64,000 nt of DNA from Chloracidobacterium sp. (GCA_016712045.1 JADJRV010000003.1:186001-250000), one strand, 5' to 3'. Counted from the stretch's first letter, positions 21,714 to 31,274 are shown. Notes: generated by a model not told the origin, from the sequence alone. Numbers and translations: made by a program.

Positions 21714-21742
21714 TTGACATCTTTCGCGGTCAAAGTTATCCT
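21714..21742 (+). promoter_or_regulatory. Sigma70-type promoter for the exported protein at 21770
   Basis: TTGACA (21714-21719), a 17-base spacer and TATCCT (21737-21742) lie 27 bases before the ATG at 21770. The promoter begins 20 bases after the palindromic repeat. Confidence 0.55.
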
Positions 21743-21769
21743 CGTCGCATCACAACAGGAGACACGATC

Positions 21770-22195
21770 ATGAAAAATCTATCCGCACTCGTTATCGCAG
21801 CCGCCGTTTTGTTCACCGCAGCGTGGGCGTGCAACATGAGCACGGCAAATATCAGCAGCTTTAAGACCTCAAAGGACCGCGAGGGCAAACAGGAATCGAC
21901 CAGTTTCAAAGGCGGCGAGACCATCTACGGCCGTGCCGCGATCTCCAACAACATGGGCAAGGTCAAGATCAAACTAAAGATCACCGTCGATGACGTCCGC
22001 GGTATGGACAAAGGCGATATGGTCAAAGGCTCCGACGTCACCATCGACATGGACGGCAACGGCACCGGCATCTATTCGCTCGCGGTCCCCGTCGGCGTCA
22101 AAAGCGGCAAATATATCCTCACCGCCGATATGCTCAACGAAGCCGGCGAAACAAAGGATACAAAATCCGTCAACCTAAACGTCTCTGACGAATAA
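21770..22195 (+). CDS. Small exported protein, possible lipoprotein, unknown function
   Basis: The 141-residue protein starts at ATG 21770, chosen because ACAGGAG lies about 8 bases upstream and the signal peptide MKNLSALVIAAAVLFTAAWA begins there. The residue after the hydrophobic core is Cys in AWAC, a weak lipobox. The mature part is a predicted beta-sandwich (GGETIYGRAAISNNMGKVKI, then SGKYILTADMLNEAGETKD) with alternating hydrophobic strands, like periplasmic Ig-like modules. It has its own promoter. I do not recognise the family. Confidence 0.75.
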   Translation: MKNLSALVIAAAVLFTAAWACNMSTANISSFKTSKDREGKQESTSFKGGETIYGRAAISNNMGKVKIKLKITVDDVRGMDKGDMVKGSDVTIDMDGNGTGIYSLAVPVGVKSGKYILTADMLNEAGETKDTKSVNLNVSDE

Positions 22196-22213
22196 TGCAC
22201 TTTGTGAATGGTT

Positions 22214-22901
22214 TCAACACCTAGGAGTATCGCATTTCATCTCGGGAGCCTCGATCTTTAGGTATTTTGGGTTATTTTTAGATGGTAGTCTCGCGAAGCA
22301 TTTCTTCCTGACCTTCGATCATGGTTTCTTCGATTTCTTTCAGCAATTTTCCATCGAGTGAATACCAAGTTCGGGTCGTGCGGATATATTTAACTATCGC
22401 GTAACCGTTTTGCGAGAATTTATTTGCTGTCCGCGTCGAAACAAGTGCGTGAGAGTTTGTCGTTTCTCCGTCGAGGTGAATAGCGGGGAGATAGCGAAAC
22501 TAGTTTTTCACCTGCCCGCTCTGGATCCTTTGGTTTATTCCCGTTCCGCCGGAGTATTTTTGCCATGGCTCGTCATTTCGTTTCTCGAATAACGCCTTAT
22601 CAACCCAAATTCTTTCTACCCGCGAAGGCTTGTCGTAGAACTTCTCATCGACAATTCGCCTTTTATCCGGTGGAATCAACTCAATAAGCGTTCTTTCCTG
22701 TAAAGTCGCCGCCTTTGCACGATCTTCGAAATATTCTTTCGTCCAAACCGAACGATAGTTGGCCGTTTTGAGTATTCCCGCAGCCTTCGCCTCCGCCGCG
22801 AGGTATTGGCTCTCAGGAATATCGTTCTTCAACGTAGTAACCTGCCCCGCCGCCGTAACCGCAACTAAGAAAAGCGTGAGAATAAGAGCAGTAAACTTCA
22901 T
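22214..22901 (-). pseudogene. Degenerate first member of a three-gene exported-protein family
   Basis: The N-terminus is MKFTALILTLFLVAVTAAGQ, near-identical to the signal peptides of the next two genes. The open frame stops at 22500 (TAG). The same frame then continues with protein-like sequence for ~70 residues (NKFSQNGYAIVKYIRTTRTW, then SLDGKLLKEIEE). After a shift at about 22285 it matches the family C-terminus (NPKYLKIEAP against NPKGLKIEAP in the neighbour). An in-frame stop plus a frameshift suggest a decaying paralogue, or two consensus errors. It is last in the valS-led minus-strand series. Confidence 0.55.
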
Positions 22902-22904
22902 AAA

Positions 22905-23549
22905 CTATTTTATCGGAGCTTCGATCTTAAGTCCTTTCGGGTTGTATTCGTAGGTTGTGAGTTCGTTTGTGTAGTTGCCTTTGCCGGATTCGACGTTTTT
23001 TTGTTCGATACGGACTATTGCGGCTTCTGCTCCGACATAGACGATGTACGTCGTTGTACCCCAGAGAGCTCCCGGACGCGAGGTTTCGACGCGTTTGAGG
23101 ATCGTCACGGGTTTGCCGAGCAGTTTTGCTTTCTGCGAGGTGTATTTGGTGTATTTGTCGGTCTCAACCTGGACGTCCGGGCCTACTGTCATGGACGGAT
23201 AGCTCGGCAAAGGCGTGTCGCGGAACCATTCGCCGCCGTAACTTAAGGTATAACGCTGTCCGTCGACGATCACCCATTCCTTTTCGGACTTATTGCCGAC
23301 GATATCGCTCAAAAAATGCGCGCGGCTGCGGTAAGGCGGTATATATTCCTCCGTCACCGTCGAAGTCTGCACCACCTTTCCCTTTTCATAGGTGACGCTC
23401 TTCTTGATCTCCCGCCGCGGCCTAATGCTCGACGCCCCAAACGCCGAACCCATCGCCGCGTTAAACTCCGCCGACGTCAACTTCTTGACCTGCCCCGCCG
23501 CCGAAACCGCAGCTAGAAACACCGTGAGAATAAGTACAGCAAACTTCAT
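22905..23549 (-). CDS. Exported protein of a local paralogous family, unknown function
   Basis: The 214-residue protein has signal peptide MKFAVLILTVFLAAVSAAGQ. The mature region has an RPRREIKKSVTYEKGKVVQT stretch and a C-terminus TTYEYNPKGLKIEAPIK shared with its neighbours. The alternating strands and the phrases IVDGQRYTLSYGGEWF and TTTYIVYVGAEAAIVRIEQK suggest a beta-rich, LolA-like or lipoprotein-carrier-like fold, but that is a guess. It is spaced 2-3 bases from the paralogues on either side, so they are cotranscribed. Confidence 0.75.
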   Translation of the reverse strand: MKFAVLILTVFLAAVSAAGQVKKLTSAEFNAAMGSAFGASSIRPRREIKKSVTYEKGKVVQTSTVTEEYIPPYRSRAHFLSDIVGNKSEKEWVIVDGQRYTLSYGGEWFRDTPLPSYPSMTVGPDVQVETDKYTKYTSQKAKLLGKPVTILKRVETSRPGALWGTTTYIVYVGAEAAIVRIEQKNVESGKGNYTNELTTYEYNPKGLKIEAPIK

Positions 23550-23551
23550 AA

Positions 23552-24202
23552 TTATTTAATCGGAGCTACGATTGGTTTCAAGGGAATTCCGTATTCATAC
23601 TTGTCGGTTTCGCGCACCGTAACACTTTTGGTCAGAGCTAACATCTTAATGATCGTCCGCTCGCGAATCGACATATCTTTATTCAGTACAAAACGATCTT
23701 CGGTCGCAAAGTTAGTCGCTGCTTTCTTTTCGGTCGCTTTTTCCTCAAATGTAGTTGTCCTTAGGTAAGTTAGAGAATCCTTTGTCGTTTCAAGTGCATA
23801 TTTAGTTTCGTCCGCGTCATCCAACGGAGCCGGCGGATTTTGATAACAACCGGAGGTCTTCCAATCCATCGCATTTTCTCGACAGTATCTTACTCGTCCG
23901 ATCTGTAGTGCCTCTGTAACATTAGTCGTCCCATTCCGAACAACAGTTTTGGTGTTGCGATAAGTGTCACTGGATAAATACTCAGAAATTTCCGTTCGGG
24001 AATATGTGACGTTCCCGTCAGATACACTTTCGTATTTTCTCGTTTCCCTACGCGGAAATACTGCTCGCGTCGCGGTGTGTCCTTGCTTAATGCCTTTCCA
24101 ATAGTCCTCTTCCGTGATAGTCGCAGTCTGTGCAGATGCGGACTCAGTCGTCGCAAATACCACAAGGGCGAATACGATAATTGTCCATGAACGGAATTTC
24201 AT
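23552..24202 (-). CDS. Exported protein of the same local family, unknown function
   Basis: The 216-residue protein has signal peptide MKFRSWTIIVFALVVFATTESASAQ. It shares with the next gene the motif PRRETRKYESVSDGNVTYSR, a central measurement-like region with Cys residues, and the C-terminus KYEYGIPLKPIVAPIK. It begins 1 base after the valS stop, which implies it is read through from valS. The three paralogues arose by tandem duplication. Their role is unknown. Confidence 0.75.
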   Translation of the reverse strand: MKFRSWTIIVFALVVFATTESASAQTATITEEDYWKGIKQGHTATRAVFPRRETRKYESVSDGNVTYSRTEISEYLSSDTYRNTKTVVRNGTTNVTEALQIGRVRYCRENAMDWKTSGCYQNPPAPLDDADETKYALETTKDSLTYLRTTTFEEKATEKKAATNFATEDRFVLNKDMSIRERTIIKMLALTKSVTVRETDKYEYGIPLKPIVAPIK

Positions 24203-24203
24203 A

Positions 24204-26880
24204 TTATTGCAATGCCTCCAGATTATTATTGAGTGTCGCGATCTGGCTTTCTAGTTCCGTTGAGCGGTCGCGGAGTTCGGTTACTTTTTCGGCGGGGGCT
24301 CGGTCGACGAAGTTTGCGTTTGAGAGCTGGCCGTCGAGACGGGTTTTCTCTTCGGTGAGCTTGGCGATCTGGTTTGCGAGCCGTGTGCGTTCGACGTCAA
24401 AATCGATCAGCCCTTCGAGCGGCACGGCAAGCCGCGCGTCGTTCGTCACAGCCTTTGCCGACGCACGCGGAACGTCGAGTTCGTCGCCGATAACCAGGCT
24501 CTCGGCCTTTGCGAGCTTTAGTATCTGGGCTTCGTTGGCACGAAACACTTCCTGAAACGCCGCATCCGCCGCGACGTGCACCGTAAATTTGATCGCCGTC
24601 GAGATATTCATCTCGGCACGGATATTTCGCACCTTTTTGATCAACTCAATTACCGCCGACATCTCCGCCTCAGCCTGTGCATCGATCGCACGTTCGTCAC
24701 CCGGCGGAAACGAAGCAAGCATAATGGTCGCATCCGCCCCCGCATACGCCGCGTGGTGCAGAGCGTTAGACGTCCCCGGCAGTTTCTGCCAAAGCTCTTC
24801 GGTCAGATACGGCATAAACGGATGCAGCATCCGCAAAGCGATCTCCATGATCGTAATGATCCGCGTCGTCGCCTCATGACTGCCGGCCGTGATCTCGTCT
24901 TTGACCAGCTCAATATACCAATCGCAGAAATCGTCCCAGAAAAAGTGATAAAGCAGCGAAACGGCTTCGTGAAACTGGTAGGTGTCGAGGGCACGGTTCA
25001 CCGCGAGGGCAGTCTTATTCAAACGCGACACGATCCATTTGTCGGCCAGCGAATCAACGTCCATCAAACTCGCATGATCGACCGCCGCACCTTCGGCATT
25101 CATCAGGCAAAACCGCGTTGCGTTCCAGATCTTGTTGGCAAAGTTGCGATAGGTCTCGACGCCGACGTCGTTCCAGCGAATATCCGCTCCCGTCGCGATC
25201 GACGCAAGATAGATACGCGTCGCGTCCACGCCAAACTTGTCAAACATCTCGATCGGATCGACGCCGTTGTTACGCGATTTCGACATCGGCTTGCCATCTT
25301 TGCCAAGCACGGTACCCGTGATGACGCAATCCTTGAACGCGGTCTCGCCGACAAACTTTTTCGTCAGCATCATCATCCGCGAAACCCACAAAAACATGAT
25401 GTCGCGTCCGGTGACGAGGACGTCCGTTGGCAGAAATGCCTTGAGGTCGTCTGTCTCGGTAACATCGCCGTTCCAACCGAATGTGGAGAAAGCCCACAAA
25501 CCGGACGAGAACCATGTATCAAGCACATCGCTGTCCTGCGTGAGATCCCTGCCGCCGGCTTTCTCGTTCGCCTCTTCCTCAGTGCGGGCGACAAAGACAT
25601 TTCCTTCCTCGTCATACCACGCCGGGATCTGGTGCCCCCACCAAAGCTGCCGCGAGATGGTCCAGTCTTTTAGATTTTCGAGCCAATTGGTATAAACCTT
25701 GGAATGCGGAACACTCGGCGAGAAATGCGGCACGCCTTCGTCACGCATAATGTCGAGAGCGAGGTCGCATCTCGTCCATCTTGACGAACCACTGCTCCGA
25801 CAAGATCGGCTCGACCACAGTCTTGCACCGCTCGCACACCGGCAGAGTGATCTCGTAATCATCAACCTTTTCCAGCAACCCAAGCTCATCAAACATCGCC
25901 ACAACTTTCTCTCGTGCGGCAAAGCGGTCCATACCGTCAAACTCAGCCCCGGCCGCTTCATTCATCGTGCCGTCAAGATTCATCACCAAAAGCTGTTCGA
26001 GGTTATGCCGCTCGCCTACGAGATAGTCGTTAGGATCGTGAGCAGGCGTGATCTGGACTGCACCGGTCCCAAACTCAGCATCGACATATTCGTCAGCGAT
26101 GATGGGGATCTCGCGGTTCGTCAGGGGCAGCAGGATCGTCTTGCCGACGAGGTCTTTGTAACGCTTGTCACTGCCGTTCACGGCAACGGCGGTATCACCA
26201 AGCATCGTCTCCGGCCGCGTCGTCGCGACGGTGATCGTCTGGTCGCTGTCTTTGACCGGATATTTTAGGTAAGTAAGCTTTCCGTCCTTCTTCGTTTCCT
26301 CTTTTACTTCGAGATCCGATAGAACCGTCCTGTCTTTCGGGCACCAATTGACGATACGCAACCCGCGATAGATCCAGCCCTCGTCGTAGAGTGTACAAAA
26401 CACATTACGCACTGCGAGCGACAGGCTCTCGTCCATCGTAAATCTATGCCGCGACCAATCGACCGACGCTCCTTCGCGGCGCATCTGCTCGGTGATGGTG
26501 TTGCCGTACTGCTCTTTCCACGCCCACGCACGTTTAATAAACTCTTCGCGGCCAATGTCCGTCGGCTTTTTATGCTCGTCCTTTTTAAGCTGCTCAACAA
26601 CCTTGCGCTGAACGCTAATTCCCGCGTGATCCGTACCCGGTAGCCACAACGTGCGATACCCGAGCATCCGTTTCCAGCGAATCAACGAGTCCATGATCGT
26701 ATGCTGCAAAGCGTGGCCCATATGCAGCGAACCGGTGACGTTCGGCGGCGGGATAACAATCGAATACGGTTTCGCCTCAGGATCCTGATTGATCTCAGGC
26801 GCAAAAAAACCGCTCTCTTCCCAGCGTTTGTAATGATGTTCTTCGGCCGATTTGGGGTCGTAGGCCTTGTCGAGTTCCAT
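24204..26880 (-). CDS. valS: Valyl-tRNA synthetase (one frameshift)
   Basis: This class I synthetase is reconstructed as about 891 residues. The HIGH-type motif is in PPPNVTGSLHMGHALQ and the KMSKS-type motif reads PMSKSRNN. The editing domain (ATTRPETMLGDTAVAV), the anticodon-binding domain and the C-terminal coiled-coil arm (RLANQIAKLTEEKTRLDGQL) are present. The first frame ends near 25740 and the second carries on from DLALDIMRDEGVPHFSPS; the break at about 25764-25770 needs one extra or two missing bases. The start codon lies only 10 bases from a long palindromic repeat, with no visible Shine-Dalgarno site. It appears to head a unit with the three exported paralogues. Confidence 0.95.
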
Positions 26881-26890
26881 AAATTTCTAT

Positions 26891-26968
26891 GCGGAAGCCC
26901 GCGCGTGAGCAAGGGCGTAACATTCAACACGGTGCGTGTTACGCCCTTACTTACGTGCGGGCTTCTGC
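26891..26968. repeat. Dispersed long-stem palindrome, copy 3
   Basis: This 78-bp element starts GCGGAAGCCCGCGCGTGAGC and has an inner stem GGGCGTAACA/TGTTACGCCC around a GC-rich loop. It fills nearly the whole gap between the 5' end of valS and the 3' end of the receiver-domain gene. Confidence 0.9.
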
Positions 26969-26979
26969 AACACTATCCA

Positions 26980-27945
26980 TTAAGTCTTATTGCCCTCTTC
27001 GAGCGCCTCGCGGATGAGTTTTTCGGCGATACGCGGGACGGCGTCCTGTGCGATCTCGCGAATGACGCGGTCTGATAGCTTTTCGACGACACGCTGGGCA
27101 ATAAGTGCGATCAATTCTTCCGAAGGCTCATCAGCCGGTTCGACCGGAGCCGCAAATGGCGGCTCAACTTGCTCTTGCGGAGCCTCATCCGCAGGCTCAG
27201 TTTCAACCAAAGCAAATCTCGGCTCAAAACCCGAAACAACAGGGGCGGTCTCCTGTTCGACCACGGGTTCCGGCATTTCCTCAACCGGCGTCCAGTCAAA
27301 ATCTTTGACGGTAGTCTGGATCGTCTCAGCGGTATGGATCGGCTCGGCGTCACCGTTGGCGTTCGGCCGAAGAGCCTCGATCATTTCGTCATCGAGAGCT
27401 GCGTCATCATATGCCGTCTCGATGCTTGGCTCGATCTCCTCGCTCGGATACGTTCCGTTAAACGGGTCTTCTTCGGTGTCGTAATCCTGGATCGGCATCG
27501 TCTCGGCAAAGCTGTTTTGGTACAACTCCTCGATATCAGCCGTCTCGGGCGTCGGGGCGGGCGACGACGAAATTAGCCCTAACAGGTCGTTGACACGGGC
27601 GACAAGATCGTGGATCGATTGAAACGGCTTTGTCAGGAATCCGTCAGCCTCGACCCGCTCTGCCTCGGTCTGGTCAAACGGTTCGAACGAACCGACAAGC
27701 AGCAGCACCGGAATGTGCCGCGTCGCCGCGTCCTGTTTGATCATCTCGCAGATCTGATAACCGTTCGGCCCCGGCATCTCGACATCGACGAGCACGATAT
27801 CCGGCTGAACCTCGATAAATTTCTGCATCGCAGCTTCGCCGTCACCGGTCGAAAACACATCGACCCCGGCGTCGACAAACGACATCTCCACGACCTTACG
27901 GATCGTGACCGAATCATCAGCCAGTAATAATTTGGGTTTTGTCAC
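26980..27945 (-). CDS. Receiver-domain protein with acidic linker and C-terminal helical module
   Basis: The 321-residue protein has an N-terminal CheY-like receiver (D10/D11, phospho-acceptor D54 in VLVDVEMPG, switch K in FLTKPF) of about 125 residues. A ~140-residue acidic, Pro/Glu-rich linker follows, then a C-terminal amphipathic region (ELIALIAQRVVEKLSDRV, IAEKLIREALEE). It has no DNA-binding or enzymatic output domain. This layout is seen in response regulators acting by protein contact, and the tail resembles the C-terminal helices of PopZ/DUF2497-like proteins. It is transcribed in the same direction as pdxA upstream, 12 bases apart. Partner kinase and target are unknown. Confidence 0.8.
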   Translation of the reverse strand: MTKPKLLLADDSVTIRKVVEMSFVDAGVDVFSTGDGEAAMQKFIEVQPDIVLVDVEMPGPNGYQICEMIKQDAATRHIPVLLLVGSFEPFDQTEAERVEADGFLTKPFQSIHDLVARVNDLLGLISSSPAPTPETADIEELYQNSFAETMPIQDYDTEEDPFNGTYPSEEIEPSIETAYDDAALDDEMIEALRPNANGDAEPIHTAETIQTTVKDFDWTPVEEMPEPVVEQETAPVVSGFEPRFALVETEPADEAPQEQVEPPFAAPVEPADEPSEELIALIAQRVVEKLSDRVIREIAQDAVPRIAEKLIREALEEGNKT

Positions 27946-27957
27946 AATTAAATCTTA

Positions 27958-28935
27958 TCAGATTGACGGCGGTTTTCGCGACTGGTTTGCGAGGTCGGCG
28001 GCCAGCTTGATCGCGGCAATGAGGCTAGATTCGTCCGCCACGCCTTTGCCCGCGATATCGTACGCCGTCCCGTGATCAACCGAAGTGCGGATCAGCGGCA
28101 GCCCAAGCGTCACATTCACGCCGGAGCCAAACGCCAAGGATTTAACAGCTATAGTCGCCTGGTCGTGATAAAGAGCGACGACCGCGTCAAACTCCCCACC
28201 CGCACACCGCCCAAAGATAGTATCCGGCGAATACGGCCCGCTAACATTGATCCCGGCGGCTTTACATTGCTCGATAGCTGGGATGATCTCGTCACGCTCT
28301 TCGCTCCCAAACATCCCGCCCTCCGACGCATGCGGATTCAATCCCGCGACCGCGATCGTGATGTCACGTCCGAGTAGTTTCCTGATCTCACGATCCGCGA
28401 AACCGATCAGGTCAACTAGAGCCGTTGTTTTCACGCGCTCAATAGCCTTTATCAACGGCAGATGTGTCGAAAGCAAAACAACACGCAGCTTATCCGCAAA
28501 AAAGCTCATTCGAAAGTCTGTGGTGTCAGTAAGTTCGGCAATAAATTCTGTATGCCCCGGATAATTGTAACCGCCAAGAGCGATCGCCTTTTTGCTGATC
28601 GGAGCGGTACAGATCGCGTCGATCTTACCTTCACGCCAAAGTTCGACCGCTTTTACGATATATTCCGCCGATGCCTTTCCCGTGACGGCGGCATCAACGC
28701 CTATATTAAATTCCAAAGGCAGATTGTTGAGATCAACAATTTCGGTATCGTTGAGAGTTACATTAAGTTTCGAGGCAAGACCACGCAGATACTCCGCATC
28801 GCCGATCAATACGCACCGGCACACCGTTCGAACACCATCGTCTGAAATCGCTTTTAGCGTTATTTCAGGCCCAATACCGGCGGCATCGCCGATAGTGATT
28901 CCGACGGTTGGCAGATTATGAGATGAAATGGCCAT
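27958..28935 (-). CDS. pdxA: 4-hydroxythreonine-4-phosphate dehydrogenase
   Basis: PdxA oxidises 4-phosphohydroxy-L-threonine in the DXP-dependent pathway to pyridoxal 5'-phosphate. Its 325 aa is the usual size. Seen are the N-terminal GITIGDAAGIGPEITLKA, the metal-binding His in YPGHTEFIAELT, LNPHASEGGMFGSEE, the YHDQ metal site, and the C-terminal RTSVDHGTAYDIAGKG. The cytoplasmic enzyme works as a dimer. PdxJ is not in the window. Confidence 0.97.
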   Translation of the reverse strand: MAISSHNLPTVGITIGDAAGIGPEITLKAISDDGVRTVCRCVLIGDAEYLRGLASKLNVTLNDTEIVDLNNLPLEFNIGVDAAVTGKASAEYIVKAVELWREGKIDAICTAPISKKAIALGGYNYPGHTEFIAELTDTTDFRMSFFADKLRVVLLSTHLPLIKAIERVKTTALVDLIGFADREIRKLLGRDITIAVAGLNPHASEGGMFGSEERDEIIPAIEQCKAAGINVSGPYSPDTIFGRCAGGEFDAVVALYHDQATIAVKSLAFGSGVNVTLGLPLIRTSVDHGTAYDIAGKGVADESSLIAAIKLAADLANQSRKPPSI

Positions 28936-28973
28936 TTCAGACCTAGATTAGCACAAGCGGGCGGGTTCTTAAT

Positions 28974-29048
28974 GCAGAAGCCCGCACGTTAGTAAGGGCG
29001 TAACATCCAACTTGAGTGTTACGCCCTTACTAAAGTGCGGGCTTCTGC
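28974..29048. repeat. Dispersed long-stem palindrome, copy 4
   Basis: This 75-bp element runs from GCAGAAGCCCGCACGTTAGT to GCGGGCTTCTGC with an inner stem GGGCGTAACA/TGTTACGCCC and loop TCCAACTTGAG. It lies 8 bases after the ftsZ stop on the minus strand, so its RNA hairpin may also form the 3' end of the dcw transcript. Confidence 0.9.
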
Positions 29049-29056
29049 AAAAATGG

Positions 29057-30211
29057 TTAATCTGCATGCCGACGCATAAAGGTCGGCACGTCGAGATTTT
29101 CAACAGGTTCGAGATCATCAGCAACAAACGGAATATGTCTCGGAGCAACCGGAGCTGCTGTAGCAGCGGCCTCAGCGGCTTTTGGAGCCGGTAGCGTTGC
29201 CGCAACCTGCGAATCAAATCCAGTGGCGATGACTGTGATATGTATCTCGTCGCCCATGTCTTCTTTGATGACGCTACCCCAGATTATGTCAGCATTGTCG
29301 TCGGCCTCAGATTCGATCATACCGATCGCGTCCTCGACTTCGCCGAGCACCATATTAGGTCCGCCTGTGACGTTGATCAGAGCAGCTTTTGCACCCTTGA
29401 TCGAATGTTCCTCAAGTAGTTTGTAATCGAGAGCGGCACGCATCGCCTTGGACGCGGCCTCTTCGCCATCGCCTTTACCAATGCCCATCAGGGCAACGCC
29501 CTTGCCGCGCATTACGGTGGTCACGTCGGCAAAATCGAGATTGATAATACCCGGCGTGATAATGAGGTCAGTAATGCCCTGAACGGCACGAAGCAGCACG
29601 TCATCCGCACGGCGAAACGCCTCCATGATGGTGATCTTTTCCTCGACCTCGCGGAGCTTTGAATTTGGAATTGTGATCAGCGTATCAACGCAACCGCGAA
29701 GTTCAGCCAGGCCCTTTTCAGCCTGTGCCATCCGCTTTTTGCCCTCGACCGCAAATGGCTTTGTAACCACAACAACCGTCAACGCGCCAAGCTCTATCGC
29801 AAGCGAAGCCACGACCGGTGCCGCACCCGTACCGGTTCCACCGCCAAGTCCGGCGGTTACAAATACCATGTCCGAACCCTCTAGCACGTCGAGCAATTTT
29901 TCGGTGTCCTCTAGAGCAGCAGCACGGCCTATCTCGGGATTCGACCCCGCACCGAGCCCGCGTGTCGATTTGCTGCCAAGTTGGATCTTCATCGGCGCTT
30001 TTGACGCGTTGAGAGCCTGCAAGTCGGTATTGGCGACTATAAATTCGACGCCCTTGATACCCGCATCGATCATTCGGTTGACGGCGTTACTGCCGCCGCC
30101 GCCGACGCCTATTACCTTGATCCGCGCTCCCGTTATTGGCGGTTCGTCGATAAACATTTTTATGCCGTTGGTATTCATTTCGAGGTCATCCATTAAGGTA
30201 AAGTTTCCCAT
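29057..30211 (-). CDS. ftsZ: Cell division protein FtsZ
   Basis: This tubulin-like GTPase forms the Z ring at midcell. It has up to 384 residues; the start may be any of several Met codons in the first 20 residues, and no strong ribosome site decides it. Visible are IKVIGVGGGGSNAVNRMI, the GTP-binding tubulin signature GLGGGTGTGAAPV, the T7 loop NLDFADV with catalytic Asp, a variable Pro/Ala linker, and the conserved C-terminal peptide NLDVPTFMRR that binds FtsA and other partners. It is the last gene of the dcw cluster. Confidence 0.98.
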   Translation of the reverse strand: MGNFTLMDDLEMNTNGIKMFIDEPPITGARIKVIGVGGGGSNAVNRMIDAGIKGVEFIVANTDLQALNASKAPMKIQLGSKSTRGLGAGSNPEIGRAAALEDTEKLLDVLEGSDMVFVTAGLGGGTGTGAAPVVASLAIELGALTVVVVTKPFAVEGKKRMAQAEKGLAELRGCVDTLITIPNSKLREVEEKITIMEAFRRADDVLLRAVQGITDLIITPGIINLDFADVTTVMRGKGVALMGIGKGDGEEAASKAMRAALDYKLLEEHSIKGAKAALINVTGGPNMVLGEVEDAIGMIESEADDNADIIWGSVIKEDMGDEIHITVIATGFDSQVAATLPAPKAAEAAATAAPVAPRHIPFVADDLEPVENLDVPTFMRRHAD

Positions 30212-30332
30212 AGCGGAAATTACAGATCAGTACAAAAATCAAATTCAGGGCGTGTTACTAAGTCGCTAGATATTGTGTTACCGGGAGAATATCATACAAC
30301 CGTTTGCGGTAATTTCAAAACCGCTGTAACAA

Positions 30333-31266
30333 TTATTTAAACTTATCGCGAAAATTTCCGAACCAATCCGCTACCTTTCGTACGGACGATCTATCCTCAC
30401 GCCCGCCATGCCGTAATTGGGTATGCATCGACCGCAGAGCCAGCCCGCAAGCCGTCGCAAACGCCGGACTTTGCACCTCTTCGACAAGGCCGCCAAAATA
30501 TGTCGGCTCGATATATCCGACCCGCGTCGGAGCATCAAATATCTGCTCGGCGATCTCAGGCATTCCTCGAACAAGCGATGCCCCGCCCGTCAAAAACACA
30601 CCGCCCGAAACCTGTGCCTTGGCCTCGCGCAGCTCTTTTGCGATGTGCTGCATCAGCTCGACCGCACGCGGCTGCATGATGTCGCAAAGGATCTCTTTTG
30701 ACAGCTCACGCCGCTCGCTGCGCCCAAAAGATTCGATCTCGATCAGCTCTTGCCGCTCGTCCTCTCCAATGAGAAATGACGCAACGCAGCCGTGCTGGTG
30801 CTTGATCTTGTCGGCCTCAGGTATGGAAACACGCAACCCCGTCGCGATGTCGCGAGTAAAAAGCATCCCGCCAAACGGGAACACCGCTGTGTGCTGCACC
30901 GCCCCGCGGCCAAATATCATCAGGCTAGTGATCTCAGAGCCCATATTGACGACCGCACAACCATATTCTTTATCGTCGTCGGTCAAAACGCTCTCGGCAG
31001 CAGCAAGCGGCTCAAGAACGAGCTTTTCGACCTCGATACCGGCACGGGCAACCGCCTTTTCAAGATTCTGTCTCACTGCACTCGGACTCGTGACAATGTG
31101 GACAAGAGCCTCTAACCGAGAGCCGTTCATGCCGACCGGCTCAGTGATGCCGTCCTGTCCGTCGATGATAAATTCCTGCGGCAGACGGCTGACTATCTCC
31201 CATAATCACGCAACGCACCTGATCGGTTCCTATATCAAGCCCGACTGCTTGGATCTCATTACTCAT
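30333..31266 (-). CDS. ftsA: Cell division protein FtsA, internally deleted and frameshifted
   Basis: FtsA is an actin-like ATPase that tethers FtsZ to the membrane. The N-terminus starts at ATG 31266 and reads SNEIQAVGLDIGTDQVRCVI, the normal phosphate-1 strand. At about 31198-31205 the sequence jumps, out of frame, to EIVSRLPQEFIIDGQDGITE, which in relatives lies about 110 residues later. The missing part would hold the rest of subdomain 1A and essentially all of 1C. The remaining C-terminal ~300 residues look complete (NMGSEITSLMIFGRG, VFLTGGASLVRGM), with a basic C-terminal helix ending WFGNFRDKFK that fits the membrane-targeting tail. Such a protein should not work, so a local assembly deletion is the likeliest explanation. 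Confidence 0.85.
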
Positions 31267-31274
31267 ATTGACAC

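Noticed and set aside
24576..25673. A 365-codon plus-strand frame
   Set aside because: It lies wholly antisense to valS, is His/Arg-rich and has no ribosome site.
28974..29048. tRNA or structured regulatory RNA gene
   Set aside because: The long single stem lacks a cloverleaf, and the same sequence recurs at four sites in both orientations. Treated as a repeat element.
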